Assembly (NCBI RefSeq): GCF_003992115.1
Contig: NZ_RQUX01000001.1
Span: forward strand, 1 to 64,000
Direction: 5' to 3'
Source: Veillonella ratti
GTDB taxonomy: Bacteria; Bacillota; Negativicutes; Veillonellales; Veillonellaceae
Length of the DNA: 64,000 nucleotides
In this document: positions 1-9,096 of the stretch, piece after piece
Numbering within the stretch: the first letter of the stretch is position 1
How the letters are laid out: the number at the start of each line of letters is the position of its first letter
The notes under the pieces: model-generated
The model's input: only the letters and a program-made list of their open reading frames with translations
What the model was told of the DNA's origin: nothing
The model's database searches: none
Made by a program: the position numbers and the translations under genes

Positions 1-8
1 TTTTAAAA

Positions 9-45
9 GACCGATAAGACTAGATAAATACTAGTCTCATCGGTC
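9..45 (-). terminator. Hairpin, probable intrinsic terminator
   Basis: A 15-bp stem (9-23 with 31-45, one G-T pair) has a 7-nt loop. Read on the minus strand the stem is followed by a short T-rich stretch (TCTTTT). No minus-strand gene lies immediately to its right, so it may serve a gene outside the window or act in both directions. Confidence 0.5.
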
Positions 46-61
46 TAAAAACCAACTCAAA

Positions 62-1206
62 ATGTCCTATAGGCCAAAATATCTTATAGGTATAGTGAAC
101 GCTATAGATGCCCATTCAGTAACAAACTAAAAAAAGTCTGTGTAACCTATTCAAAGAATACAAGAGCAGCAGAAAAAGCAGCATTTACTGAACTCCAAGC
201 TAAAATCCAAAAGGCTATCAGTGTTGTTTTAACCGATGATAAAACATTGGATGAGTTAATTAAAGAATACTTACAATATAAAAAGTCTTTCATTAAACCT
301 ACAACATATCATGAATATGAACGTCTACAAAAATTAGTAACAGAAAGTTTTCCGGATGATATATTACTATGTAAGCTATCATCTGCACTCATTCAAAAGA
401 CAATCAATAAATTATTAGAAGACTATTCCTATTCTTACATTAAAGATTTTTTCAGCCTTATACGTCAATCATTAAAATATGCAAGGCGTATGGAATATAT
501 CCGTTCTCTTAAATTTTTAGATAACATAGAACTTCAAAAGCCACCTAAAACAGTAGATGAAGTAAAGAAAGAGCGTACTAAATTTTTAACCAAAGAAGAG
601 CTTGTAGATTTGCTGCAAAAAATTAAAGCTATCAATCCACATGTATCTCTTATATGTGAATTTCAGTCATTAACCGGATTACGTATTGGCGAACTCTTAG
701 CACTACGGCCACAGGATTACGATAAAAAGACAATGACTATTGATGTAAACGGTACGCTTTGTTCTGTCGGTAGTTTGAAGAATGTAGAAAATAGGCTTTC
801 GCCTAAAAATGTTTATTCTATTCGTACCGTCTCACTTGATGAAAGAGCCAATCAAATTATTAAGTTTTTCATCTCTTTGAATAAGCAGCGTAAATTTGCC
901 AATTATAAGTTCAAAGATTATAACTACATTTTTGTAACTGATGGTGGCTTACCTTTTGATTTACGTTATATCAATAAGGTTCTAAAGAAAACCAACTTTC
1001 ATAAGCCTGTTAGCACGCATACTTTTAGACATACCCATATTTCTCTATTGGCTGAAGCTAACGTTCCTTTGAAAGCTATAATGGAACGTGTAGGCCACAA
1101 TGAACCACGAACTACTTTAGCCGTATATACTCACGTAACAAATGCAATGGCTGAAGAAGTAAAACTTGCTATCAATGATATAGGCAAAAAAATATCCAGT
1201 AAATAA
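62..1206 (+). pseudogene. Tyrosine recombinase (integrase) with a frameshifted 5' end
   Basis: This is a tyrosine site-specific recombinase of the phage/ICE integrase type. The catalytic domain carries Arg in TGLRIGELLAL, the HTFRHTH box, VGH and the nucleophile Tyr in AVYTHV. The frame holding this domain stays open back to position 73 and encodes a typical arm-binding N-terminus (RYSERY...TYSKNTRAAEKAAF), but has no start codon there. The ATG at 62 is in another frame and reads MSYRPKYLI; one base missing near 88-89 would join it to RYSERY in the correct frame. An internal TTG at 247 could still yield a 319-residue protein lacking the arm-binding domain. No excisionase, phage or conjugation genes follow, so this is probably a relic or an island edge. 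The frameshift could also be a sequencing error. Confidence 0.65.
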
Positions 1207-1403
1207 TATAAAAAGTGTGCCCCCATGAGTGCCCCCATGAGTACATAGGCAATAGCCGGCCATTGATTTTACTTGCACCGTTGCCCCTGTACTCATTGTC
1301 CGCTCCAATCAATAAAAACTCAACGATGATAAACGATTCGGCAACATTCGAACTTACACGAAAGTCGAACCGTAAGCAACCGTGACCATCAGAGAATAAA
1401 AAA

Positions 1404-1430
1404 GGACTTCATACGAAGTCCTTTTTTATT
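1404..1430. terminator. Bidirectional intrinsic terminator
   Basis: An AAGGACTTC / GAAGTCCTT stem is flanked by an A-run on the left and a T-run on the right, between the convergent integrase and the small minus-strand gene that ends at 1426. Positions 1207-1403 hold no gene; they contain a 12-bp tandem duplication (GTGCCCCCATGA twice, near 1217-1240). Confidence 0.7.
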
Positions 1431-1632
1431 CTTCTATTTCCGGTTCACCATACAATCTTACCATACCTGTTCTGGTTACTAACCATGTTCCACCACTTTT
1501 ACGGCATTCATCTTCAGTAAAACGTGGCGGCTTGCCCTTCTGACCCAAGCAATTTTGCTGAATAACGGCTTGTACTTTGCCCCAAATTTGAGCTGCCTCT
1601 TTAGTTGTCATAACTTCTTCAATAGCTTTCAT
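1426..1632 (-). CDS. Small helix-turn-helix-like protein
   Basis: A 68-residue protein. The start MTTKEAAQIWG resembles the first helices of excisionase/MerR-type helix-turn-helix proteins, and the end (GTWLVTRTGMVRLYG) resembles the short strand-helix that closes such domains. It contains no further domain. It sits 14 nt after the EamA transporter gene on the same strand, so the two are probably co-transcribed. A DNA-binding or adaptor role is inferred from shape only; the target is unknown. Confidence 0.6.
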   Translation of the reverse strand: MKAIEEVMTTKEAAQIWGKVQAVIQQNCLGQKGKPPRFTEDECRKSGGTWLVTRTGMVRLYGEPEIEE

Positions 1633-1646
1633 TGTTTATCCTTCCC

Positions 1647-2552
1647 CTATACCATCCGCTTACGGTTCCATACTTTACGTTTCCGTTGTGCATTTACATA
1701 TCTAATCCGATACACGATATTTTTCAAAACATTGGCAATCATAATAAGCAATGCCCCGATTAGGCCTTGACCATCCATAACCTCATTAAGGAAGAAGTAT
1801 GCCAAAATGGCCGCAAAGACCGGTTCCATGGAGAAGATTAAACCCGTGCGGGACGGTGATAAGTAACGCTGTACGATGCTTTGCATAACGAAGCAAAAAG
1901 CACTGCATATAACGGCTAAGCCTAAAATAGCCCCCCACTGCATACCCGTTTGTGGTAAATGAGGCGTTTCAAAAATATACGCACTAAGCCCGCTAAAGAT
2001 AGCAATAGCACCAAACTGCATCAACGTGGCCGGAAACATATCCTTCTCATTGGCTATCCGACCGACGACTACAATGTAAACAGCGTAACCGAAGGCGCCC
2101 CACAAACAATAAAGAGCCCCTATATCGAGGGATAAACCGTCTTTGACAGTAAAGAGCACTAAGCCCACAAAGGCCAAGGCAATACTTAAGATAGTTAGCA
2201 TGGGCGGCATCTTACGCTGCCAGACACCTTCTATAATCGGCACTAATACAACCGCGGTGGTACCTAAAAAAGCCGCTGTTGACGCGGTGGTATGTTTTAA
2301 GCCCACAATCGTGCCGATTAACGAAGCATACACCATAAATCCGAGAAATAATCCTTTAGCGACCGTTCGTTTGGAACAAATTTTTATTGTTTTTAAAAGT
2401 AACGGTAATACACATACAAAAGCGATTGTGAATCGTAAACACATGAGCGTAAACGGATCCACCCCGGTCAGCGCAATTTTCATCAATAAATAGGATGAAC
2501 TCCATGAAAACGTAACAAACAGCATCATTAGCTCAGCTTGCTTTACGGACAT
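1647..2552 (-). CDS. EamA/DMT-family transporter
   Basis: A drug/metabolite transporter superfamily protein of 301 residues with about ten hydrophobic segments arranged as two EamA repeats; the second repeat includes GLIFSMEPVFAAILAYFFLNE, the hallmark end of the fold. Such proteins usually export amino acids or metabolites; the substrate cannot be told here. The start was placed at the ATG at 2552 (MSVKQAEL) because GAGGAG lies just upstream; an in-frame start 10 codons earlier has no good ribosome site. Positions 2553-2779 upstream hold no gene and no clear terminator. Confidence 0.85.
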   Translation of the reverse strand: MSVKQAELMMLFVTFSWSSSYLLMKIALTGVDPFTLMCLRFTIAFVCVLPLLLKTIKICSKRTVAKGLFLGFMVYASLIGTIVGLKHTTASTAAFLGTTAVVLVPIIEGVWQRKMPPMLTILSIALAFVGLVLFTVKDGLSLDIGALYCLWGAFGYAVYIVVVGRIANEKDMFPATLMQFGAIAIFSGLSAYIFETPHLPQTGMQWGAILGLAVICSAFCFVMQSIVQRYLSPSRTGLIFSMEPVFAAILAYFFLNEVMDGQGLIGALLIMIANVLKNIVYRIRYVNAQRKRKVWNRKRMV

Positions 2553-2779
2553 TTCCAATCTCCTCAATTCATCATATAACACACACTCAAATTATAACTA
2601 CATATTGCAAAAACGATTTGCCCACACAACAGTGCAACAAATCGTAATTACAAAGCACAATATTAGCGCTACAAACCTAACAGAATTTGTTCACGCTCAA
2701 TACACATTAGCTACTCTTTTATCCTAGTGTATATCATCTGAAAAATAAAAACAAGCTAAATTCTTATGCTTAAAACCTA

Positions 2780-4054
2780 TTAATTTAATGAGACTTTACC
2801 CGTTTCCAGAGTAAAACTACCATCCTGATTGCGAATTTCCAACTCTTCTTTTTGTGCTTTCAAAGCTGGGTCATTAGGCGTTCCCAATAAACGACCATAT
2901 AAGAAGTGATAGCATACGAATGCAACGAGTGCCACAACAACGGTTAGTAAGAACATGTTGGTAAAACCTACGATTTCTTTAACGCCACCCAACACATAAG
3001 GACCAAAACCGAGGCCGATATCAAGGGCAATAAAGTAAGTGGATGTAGCAATCCCGATGCGATGGAACGGTACCATTTTGACTACTACGGCCTGTCCGTT
3101 GGACATGTACGTGCCATATCCGAGACCTACAAAAACAGCGGATAATAAAATCATCCACGATGCATCGGCAAAAGCTAACAACAAAATCCCGATGGCCAAC
3201 GAAATAAAGCAGGGATACAATACATAGTTTTCACCTTTACGGTCAAAAATCAAACCCAAAGACGGACGCGTCAAGGTAATGACTACCGCATAGACAACGA
3301 AGAACCAGGTACCGGCCTGTACCATATTAATATCACGGGTATAGGACGCCATAAAGCCTAAAATCCCGGAATATGCAAAACCAACAAGAACCGAAATCAA
3401 CGTGATGGAATTAACCCGCGGTTCCAAATAATCGGAAATACGGCGCCCCGATTCTTCTTTTTTAATAGCTTCACTGAACTGAGGTTCTTCGTATTTCATA
3501 CTTAACGCAGCAATCACGCAAAGGATTACAAGACCAACACAGATTGCCACGATAGTGCGGAAGCCGGTGAGTGACAAAAGAAAAATCCCCAAGAACGGGC
3601 CGATAGCGGCAGCCAAACTGGTACTCAAACCATAATAGTTGATGCCTTCGCCACGGCGAGCTTTCGGAATAACGCTGGCCACGATAGTGCTGGTGGCGGT
3701 TGAAGTAATACCGTAAGCAAAGCCATTGATGAATCTGATTGTGTCAAGCACAATTAAGTTTGGAATGTAAAAGTACAACGCCGTCGAAATCAAATAAATT
3801 CCTAAACCGGCATAAAGTACTTTGCGACTTCCCAAAGTACTTACAAAGCGACCGGCAAAAACGCGGGCCACGACGGTACCGATAATATAAATCCCTACAG
3901 CCAAACCAGCTTGACTTGAAGTAGCATGTAATGTATCTTTTGCCACTACCGCAATAATTACGATTAATAAATAATAAATCAAAAATACCAATAAATTAAT
4001 CACTGTGTCCAGCACAAACGGCAATGTCCACAGTCTCTCTTTGTGAGCCTCCAT
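2780..4054 (-). CDS. MFS transporter
   Basis: A major facilitator superfamily carrier of 424 residues with about 12 membrane helices and the loop 2-3 motif in degenerate form (GRFVSTLGSRKVLY); the central-loop copy reads RPSLGLIFDRKG. The start at 4054 (MEAHKERL) follows AAGGAG by 8 nt; an ATG 11 codons upstream is less well placed. It lies just beyond the fucose-type operon on the same strand but is separated from it by two hairpins, so it is probably a separate transcript. In C. jejuni a second MFS protein also sits in the fucose island, so a role in sugar or intermediate transport is possible but unproven. Confidence 0.8.
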   Translation of the reverse strand: MEAHKERLWTLPFVLDTVINLLVFLIYYLLIVIIAVVAKDTLHATSSQAGLAVGIYIIGTVVARVFAGRFVSTLGSRKVLYAGLGIYLISTALYFYIPNLIVLDTIRFINGFAYGITSTATSTIVASVIPKARRGEGINYYGLSTSLAAAIGPFLGIFLLSLTGFRTIVAICVGLVILCVIAALSMKYEEPQFSEAIKKEESGRRISDYLEPRVNSITLISVLVGFAYSGILGFMASYTRDINMVQAGTWFFVVYAVVITLTRPSLGLIFDRKGENYVLYPCFISLAIGILLLAFADASWMILLSAVFVGLGYGTYMSNGQAVVVKMVPFHRIGIATSTYFIALDIGLGFGPYVLGGVKEIVGFTNMFLLTVVVALVAFVCYHFLYGRLLGTPNDPALKAQKEELEIRNQDGSFTLETGKVSLN

Positions 4055-4198
4055 ACCTAAAGCATCTCCTTGAAAAAACATTGACATGAAATTGTACGTA
4101 CTACAGAGGCTAATTATATTCGTTTAAACAATTTATGTAAAATTATAAAAGAAAAACTCAGAAATAAATTTTATTAATAACTCATCAAAAAACGCAAA

Positions 4199-4242
4199 GA
4201 TACCGCAATCATTACTTTTGGACAATTAAGGATTGCGGTATC
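4199..4242 (-). terminator. 12-bp perfect inverted repeat, possible second terminator
   Basis: GATACCGCAATC (4199-4210) pairs perfectly with GATTGCGGTATC (4231-4242) around a 20-nt loop. On the minus strand it is followed by TTTGCGTTTTTT. It lies 5' of the MFS gene and downstream of fucO. The rest of 4055-4372 is AT-rich and holds no gene. Confidence 0.45.
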
Positions 4243-4280
4243 TTCAATTATCTATATTAGATTTTTTTACGCAAAAAAGC

Positions 4281-4306
4281 AGTATCCGTGGTTAACCACA
4301 GATACT
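4281..4306 (-). terminator. Intrinsic terminator after fucO
   Basis: AGTATC-C-GTGGTT and AACCAC-A-GATACT form a near-perfect stem. On the minus strand it is followed by GCTTTTTT. It probably ends the leftward sugar operon. Confidence 0.65.
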
Positions 4307-4372
4307 ACTTTTTATTTTAGATTATCTAATTACCGAGCAAAAATTATATAATCTTAAGAAACTACGTTTCTC

Positions 4373-5524
4373 TTATAAAATAGAACGATAGATTTCTTCG
4401 ATTTCAGCTTGAGATACGTCGCGAGGGTTACCTGGTGTACAAGCATCGTTTTTAGCGGATTCAGCCAAGAACGGAATGTCTTCTTCTTTAACACCGGCTT
4501 CGAGCAAGCTCTTAGGAATTTCTACATCGTCAGCTAATTTCTGGATAGCGTCGATTGCAGCTTTCTGGTATTCTTCTTTGCTCATGCCGTCAACGTTCTG
4601 AACGCCCATAGCTTTAGCAAGATCACGGTATTTTTCACCGGTTGCAGGTGCGTTGAATTTCAATACAGCTGTAAGCATCATAGCACAAGCTTTGCCATGT
4701 GGAATGTCATACAAAGCGCTCAAAGGATGTGCCATGGAGTGAACGATACCGAGGCCTACGTTGGAGAAGCCCATACCGGCAATGTACTGACCAAGAGCCA
4801 TAGCTTCACGGCCTTTAGGGTCGCCGGCTACTGCGTCACGAAGGGAGCGGCCGATGATTTCGATAGCTTTCAAGTGAAGCATATCAGTCATTTCCCAAGC
4901 ACCTTTAGTGATGAAACCTTCAACGGCATGAACTAAAGCATCCATACCGGTGGAAGCACATAAGCCTTTAGGCATACCCATGGATAAATCAGGGTCAACG
5001 ATAGCTACGATTGGAATATCATGAGGGTCGGCACATACGAATTTACGACGTTTTTCTTCGTCAGTAATTACGTAGTTAATAGTAACTTCAGCGGCTGTAC
5101 CGGAAGTAGTTGTTACCGCGATAATAGGTAAGCATTTGTTCTTAGTATCAGCAACACCTTCAAGGCTGCGAACATCAGCAAACTCAGGGTTTGTCATGAT
5201 AATAGCAATAGCTTTACTGGTGTCGATAGTGCTGCCGCCGCCGATAGCTACGATACAATCAGCATTTGCTTTTTTACAAGCTTCTACGCCGTCTTGCACG
5301 TTCTTAATCGTAGGGTTTGGTTTTAAATCGTCAAAAATTTCATAGTCTACGCCGGCTTCATCCAATAAAGCAGTAACTTTAGTAGCTACGCCGAATTTAA
5401 TCAAGTCTTTACCGGTGGTAACCAATACTTTTTTCAAATTGTTGGCTTTTAATTCGCCTACAATGTTATTGATTGCACCAAAGCCAAAGTAGGATGTTTC
5501 GTTAAGAATCATGCGATTAACCAT
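4373..5524 (-). CDS. fucO: Lactaldehyde reductase (1,2-propanediol oxidoreductase) FucO
   Basis: An iron-dependent group III alcohol dehydrogenase of 383 residues that interconverts L-lactaldehyde and (S)-1,2-propanediol with NAD(H). The protein follows E. coli FucO closely along its length (MVNRMILNET start, NPEFADVRSLEG, EVTINYVITDEEKRRKFVC). The GGGS nucleotide-binding turn is at residues 95-98, and the metal ligands Asp195, His199, His262 and His276 are all present. Its start has a strong AGGAGG. It is the last gene of the leftward fucose-type operon, where it would reduce the lactaldehyde released by the preceding aldolase. C. jejuni has an aldehyde dehydrogenase at this step instead. 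The product would feed the Pdu locus at 26-42 kb. Confidence 0.93.
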   Translation of the reverse strand: MVNRMILNETSYFGFGAINNIVGELKANNLKKVLVTTGKDLIKFGVATKVTALLDEAGVDYEIFDDLKPNPTIKNVQDGVEACKKANADCIVAIGGGSTIDTSKAIAIIMTNPEFADVRSLEGVADTKNKCLPIIAVTTTSGTAAEVTINYVITDEEKRRKFVCADPHDIPIVAIVDPDLSMGMPKGLCASTGMDALVHAVEGFITKGAWEMTDMLHLKAIEIIGRSLRDAVAGDPKGREAMALGQYIAGMGFSNVGLGIVHSMAHPLSALYDIPHGKACAMMLTAVLKFNAPATGEKYRDLAKAMGVQNVDGMSKEEYQKAAIDAIQKLADDVEIPKSLLEAGVKEEDIPFLAESAKNDACTPGNPRDVSQAEIEEIYRSIL

Positions 5525-5629
5525 TTGTGTTGCCTCCTAATCGAGAGAAATTAGAATTTACTTTTTGAAAAAATTTCCTTGCTTATACATTTCTGTATAT
5601 GAACCCGGAATTCCTGCCGGAGTCATTTT

Positions 5630-5675
5630 TATTTGGTGCCACAACGTGCCGATGCAACGTCATGGCACCTATATG
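5630..5675. other. Intergenic hairpin between aldolase and fucO genes
   Basis: GGTGCCA and TGGCACC pair across about 24 nt that contain a second short repeat (AACGT twice). There is no T-run on the minus strand, so it is more likely an mRNA processing or stability element than a terminator. It lies in a 180-bp gap (5525-5704) inside an otherwise tight operon. Confidence 0.35.
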
Positions 5676-5704
5676 AAACCCTTACAAAGGTTACATAACT
5701 GATT

Positions 5705-6604
5705 TTATTTTTTATTACGCCATAAAACATCGGCTACCGGTGCTAATGCTTCTTTCTGAGCATCTGTCAGCGGTTTGATAGGTACACGGCAGTTTTCCTG
5801 CATAGGTGCACCTAATTCTTTAAGAGCCCATTTCATAACCGGATTGAATGGTACATGCACTTCATAGAATGCAAAGTAAGCATCAATCTTGCGTTGTAAT
5901 TCTTTTAAAGCACCTAAATCTTCAGCATCTAATGCTTTGATTACATCAGCACACATTTTCGGATCCACATTGGATTGAGCGCCGATACAGCCGTCACCAC
6001 CGGAGATTACCGATGGGATACAGTTGTTATCATAGCCCGTGTACACTTTGAATTCAGGATATTTAGGTTTTAAGAACTGAATATAGCGTTGCGTATGACG
6101 CAATACCGGATGTGTATCTTTAACACCTACCAAGTTATCGTGTTTTTCACGAAGGCGAAGCAATGTTTCAGCCGGAATATCAAAACCGGTACGATCACCA
6201 TAATTATAGATATATACCGGACCATCAATGGCACTCAATACTTCATCAAAGTAAGCAAATACATCATCGCCGTTACAAGCGCTGTAATATGGACCTACAA
6301 TAATAACCGCATCGGCACCGGCTTTAAGTACTTCATTGGAAAGCTGAATAGTTTCCGCTTTTACCATACGACCGGTACCGGCGATAACTTCCCAACGGCC
6401 TTTACCGTATTCAATGGCATCCAAGATAAATTCCTTGATTTCATCATATGAAAATGCATAGAATTCACCGGCGCTGCCCCCGGCCAATACGCCGTCAATA
6501 CCGGCTTCAATCAACTGATCGTAAAATGCATGCATCTGATCGTAGTTAACTGTTTCGTCCGCATTCATCGATGTCAAAATCGGACATATATATTTTGCTT
6601 TCAC
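5705..6604 (-). CDS. DHDPS/NAL-family aldolase, probable 2-keto-3-deoxy-L-fuconate aldolase
   Basis: A 299-residue class I (Schiff-base) aldolase of the DapA/NanA superfamily. It has the GGSAGE turn (42-47), the catalytic Tyr133 (YNYGDRTG) and the Schiff-base Lys162 in VGVKDTHP. In this operon the expected reaction is cleavage of 2-keto-3-deoxy-L-fuconate to pyruvate and L-lactaldehyde, as for the DapA-like gene of the C. jejuni fucose island (Cj0481). A true lysine-pathway DapA is unlikely given the neighbours. The start is GTG at 6604, preceded by a G-rich ribosome site. Substrate assignment rests on context. Confidence 0.8.
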   Translation of the reverse strand: MKAKYICPILTSMNADETVNYDQMHAFYDQLIEAGIDGVLAGGSAGEFYAFSYDEIKEFILDAIEYGKGRWEVIAGTGRMVKAETIQLSNEVLKAGADAVIIVGPYYSACNGDDVFAYFDEVLSAIDGPVYIYNYGDRTGFDIPAETLLRLREKHDNLVGVKDTHPVLRHTQRYIQFLKPKYPEFKVYTGYDNNCIPSVISGGDGCIGAQSNVDPKMCADVIKALDAEDLGALKELQRKIDAYFAFYEVHVPFNPVMKWALKELGAPMQENCRVPIKPLTDAQKEALAPVADVLWRNKK

Positions 6605-6616
6605 AAGCCTTACCCC

Positions 6617-7729
6617 CTACTTCTTATTCAAATCGTATACCATTTCCATGTCGGCCCACCATTCATTTTTCTGAGCGCCTTCGATACGAGTTTGACACGG
6701 ATCGGTTTCACGCCACCAACGCTGTGTTTCCGGATCATTGGCCATTTTTGCCATATCGTATTCAAAATCATCGCCTTCATAGACCATAATTGAAAACAGC
6801 AAATCGTCACGATTGAAAATCTGATAGTGTGTAATACCGCATTCACGAATCATTTTATTTACACTGGCGAATGGGTCGGCATGTAATGCCTTGTAATATT
6901 CCGCTTTTTCAGGGCGAAGTTTAATTACGCTGGCAAATACTTGAGGTTTATTTAATTTATATAATTTTTTGGCATTTTTAGAGAAAATATCAGGATCATC
7001 ATGGAAGTATTCACGTACGGAGTTCAAATGATCCTTAAAGTTAGAATACAATTCCACAACCGGGAAGTTTGATGCATAAATTAAGCGACTATGGTCAAAA
7101 GTACCGGAAATAAAGTCTAATAAGTTCTTAACAAATACCTTATCTTCCGTAGCATAACCGGATACTTTACAATATACATTCGGCAAGGATGCCAATTTGG
7201 TCATCGCTTCTTTGTAGTCCGGCGTCAATTCCGTTACGTTACCGCAATGGTTAATAACTAATTTTAAGTCCGGAACTTGTGCTGCTGCCTGATAAATATC
7301 AATCAATTCGTCTACACGGTTACAGCTTTCAAAAATTAAGCCTGTGTCAGCCAATACTTCAAGGCCTTCAATGAAGCTGCGTTCCAAACAACGGCCCCGT
7401 GGGGAGCTGTCGATGTGAAGCGGTTCACGTACACCTACGATGCCGGCCGGCAAACGAACATGACCGCTCAAATTACGAGCGCGCATAATTTTTGCCAAAA
7501 TCTTAGGGCTGTTCAACTTGAAGATAAATTCATCTTCTTTAATCGCGTCGTCGCAGTCCACTTCGATATAAATGCCCCCTTTAAAGTCTACGCCGGCTTT
7601 GGCGTATTCTCTAACCAGGTCATCCATGGAAAAGCTCTGCTGAATTACCCCTTTGCAGGAATTCAACCAAGGTAAATGTAATACATCCAAGTCCCATATA
7701 TGTAAATGGGAGTCTACAATTTCCAACAT
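6617..7729 (-). CDS. L-fuconolactonase-type amidohydrolase fused to an L-rhamnose/fucose mutarotase domain
   Basis: A two-domain protein of 370 residues. Residues 1 to about 255 form an amidohydrolase_2 (TIM-barrel) domain beginning EIVDSHLHIWDL, with the HxH metal pair at His8 and His10. From about 262 on it matches the RhaM/DUF718 mutarotase fold: YYKALHADPF with the His, ITHYQIF, and the WW pair in QRWWRETDP. The first domain should open the fuconolactone and the second interconvert sugar anomers. C. jejuni encodes the two as separate adjacent genes (Cj0487, Cj0488). The start at 7729 follows AAAGGAG by 8 nt; an in-frame start 9 codons upstream lacks a ribosome site. Confidence 0.85.
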   Translation of the reverse strand: MLEIVDSHLHIWDLDVLHLPWLNSCKGVIQQSFSMDDLVREYAKAGVDFKGGIYIEVDCDDAIKEDEFIFKLNSPKILAKIMRARNLSGHVRLPAGIVGVREPLHIDSSPRGRCLERSFIEGLEVLADTGLIFESCNRVDELIDIYQAAAQVPDLKLVINHCGNVTELTPDYKEAMTKLASLPNVYCKVSGYATEDKVFVKNLLDFISGTFDHSRLIYASNFPVVELYSNFKDHLNSVREYFHDDPDIFSKNAKKLYKLNKPQVFASVIKLRPEKAEYYKALHADPFASVNKMIRECGITHYQIFNRDDLLFSIMVYEGDDFEYDMAKMANDPETQRWWRETDPCQTRIEGAQKNEWWADMEMVYDLNKK

Positions 7730-7795
7730 GTTACCGTCTCCTTTAATGTAAGACATTCTTATAACAGGCTATCGTTGAATTTTAGCCATATAAGT

Positions 7796-7823
7796 GGATT
7801 GCCGACATTTCAGCCGGCAATCC
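7796..7823. other. Intra-operon hairpin between fucP and the lactonase-mutarotase gene
   Basis: GGATTGCCG (7796-7804) pairs with CGGCAATCC (7815-7823) in the gap between two genes of the same transcript. No T-run follows on the minus strand, so mRNA processing or stability control is more likely than termination. Confidence 0.4.
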
Positions 7824-7836
7824 TTGTCAGTACGTA

Positions 7837-9081
7837 TTAGTCTTTAGATACACCATTCAAACCGTACCAAGCTACATATAAGAAGCAAGGTAATAAGAGT
7901 AAGAAGCTGGCACCGGTACCCCAGTGGTCGGCTACATAACCCATGAAGAACGGCATGAACGCACCACCTACGATACTCATAATTAACAAGCTGGCTGCTT
8001 TTTTAACTAAGCTGTTAGGAATTTTCACAACAGACAAAGCGAAGATTGTTGGGAAACTGATGGACATGAAGAAGAAGGATAACCAAAGCACGATAACGGC
8101 CGGTAAGTCATGTACGAACTGTAACACAACCATAATCCCTGCATTGATCAAAGAGTATGTAGCCAAGATTACGTTACTTTTAACCTTTTTCATGATAGGC
8201 GTTGTTACGATACGACCAAGTAAGAAGGCTACCAAGGCGATACTGAAGAAGTAAGCCGCTTCATGGTCAGCCAAACCATGCCAGTGTTCTACGGAGTAGT
8301 TAATGAAGAATGCGCCGGCACCTACTTGTGCAGCAATATACAAGAACTGAGCAATAACGCCTAAACGGAAATGACGGAAGGAGAATAATTTACCATAAGA
8401 GCTGTCAGTATCTTCTTCTACAACATCACCGGCTGCTTCGCTAACTTCAGCACCTTCCGGCATGCGTGTAAACACGAAGAGTGCCAATACAGCAAGTACT
8501 ACTACGGCAATCCCTACATATACCATCTGAACGTTGGCCATGTTTTGGTCAATGTTGCCGTGGGATAAGGACAAGAACAATACGCCGCCAACGATTGGTC
8601 CTAAGAACTGACCAACACCGTTGAAGCTCTGTGCCATGTTGATACGGAACGCCGCATCTTCATCACTACCTAATTTGGTAATGTACGGGTTGGCATTTGT
8701 TTCCAAGCTGCCGAGACCGCAGGCGATAATAAAGAAGGCTAATAAGAATAAGTTAAAGCTTTGTTCGTTACTGGCCGGGATAATAAGTAAAGCGCCTAAT
8801 GCATATAAGGCCAGACCCATAATGATACCGCCTTTGTAGCCGAATTTAGTAGCTACCATGGAGGCCGGAATTGCGATTACGAAGTAACCGCCGAAGTAAG
8901 CTGCTTGCAATAAGCCGGATACGGCTTTAGTAATACCTAAGTGATTTTGGAAGTTTTTATTCATAACATCCAAGAGGCCATAACTGAAACCCCAGAGGAA
9001 GAATAAAGAAGTTACTAACCAAAACGCGATTTTAATGTTTCTGCTGGTAACGAGTTTACCTGCGGCACCTTGTTGATTCAT
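7837..9081 (-). CDS. fucP: FucP-type L-fucose:H+ symporter
   Basis: A 414-residue MFS sugar permease of the FHS/FucP family. It begins with a cytoplasmic lead, then SLFFLWGFSYGLLDVMNKNFQ, the helix-1 signature of FucP with conserved Asp and Asn, and the helix 4-5 region CGLGSLETNANPYI contains the Glu-Asn pair typical of FucP. About 12 membrane helices are visible, with an acidic central loop (EVSEAAGDVVEEDTD). It should bring free L-fucose or a stereochemical relative into the cell unmodified, which suits a pathway that starts with a dehydrogenase. It lies 15 nt after the upstream SDR gene. Confidence 0.88.
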   Translation of the reverse strand: MNQQGAAGKLVTSRNIKIAFWLVTSLFFLWGFSYGLLDVMNKNFQNHLGITKAVSGLLQAAYFGGYFVIAIPASMVATKFGYKGGIIMGLALYALGALLIIPASNEQSFNLFLLAFFIIACGLGSLETNANPYITKLGSDEDAAFRINMAQSFNGVGQFLGPIVGGVLFLSLSHGNIDQNMANVQMVYVGIAVVVLAVLALFVFTRMPEGAEVSEAAGDVVEEDTDSSYGKLFSFRHFRLGVIAQFLYIAAQVGAGAFFINYSVEHWHGLADHEAAYFFSIALVAFLLGRIVTTPIMKKVKSNVILATYSLINAGIMVVLQFVHDLPAVIVLWLSFFFMSISFPTIFALSVVKIPNSLVKKAASLLIMSIVGGAFMPFFMGYVADHWGTGASFLLLLPCFLYVAWYGLNGVSKD

Positions 9082-9096
9082 GTACAGTACCTCCTA

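Noticed and set aside
62-1206. Prophage or conjugative element at the left end
   Set aside because: Only the integrase is present; no structural, replication or transfer genes follow, and ordinary chromosomal genes start within 250 bp.
1330-1385. A TTCGAA-containing stretch resembling a tRNA T-arm near the integrase
   Set aside because: No acceptor stem, anticodon arm or full cloverleaf could be built on either strand, so no tRNA or attachment site is claimed.
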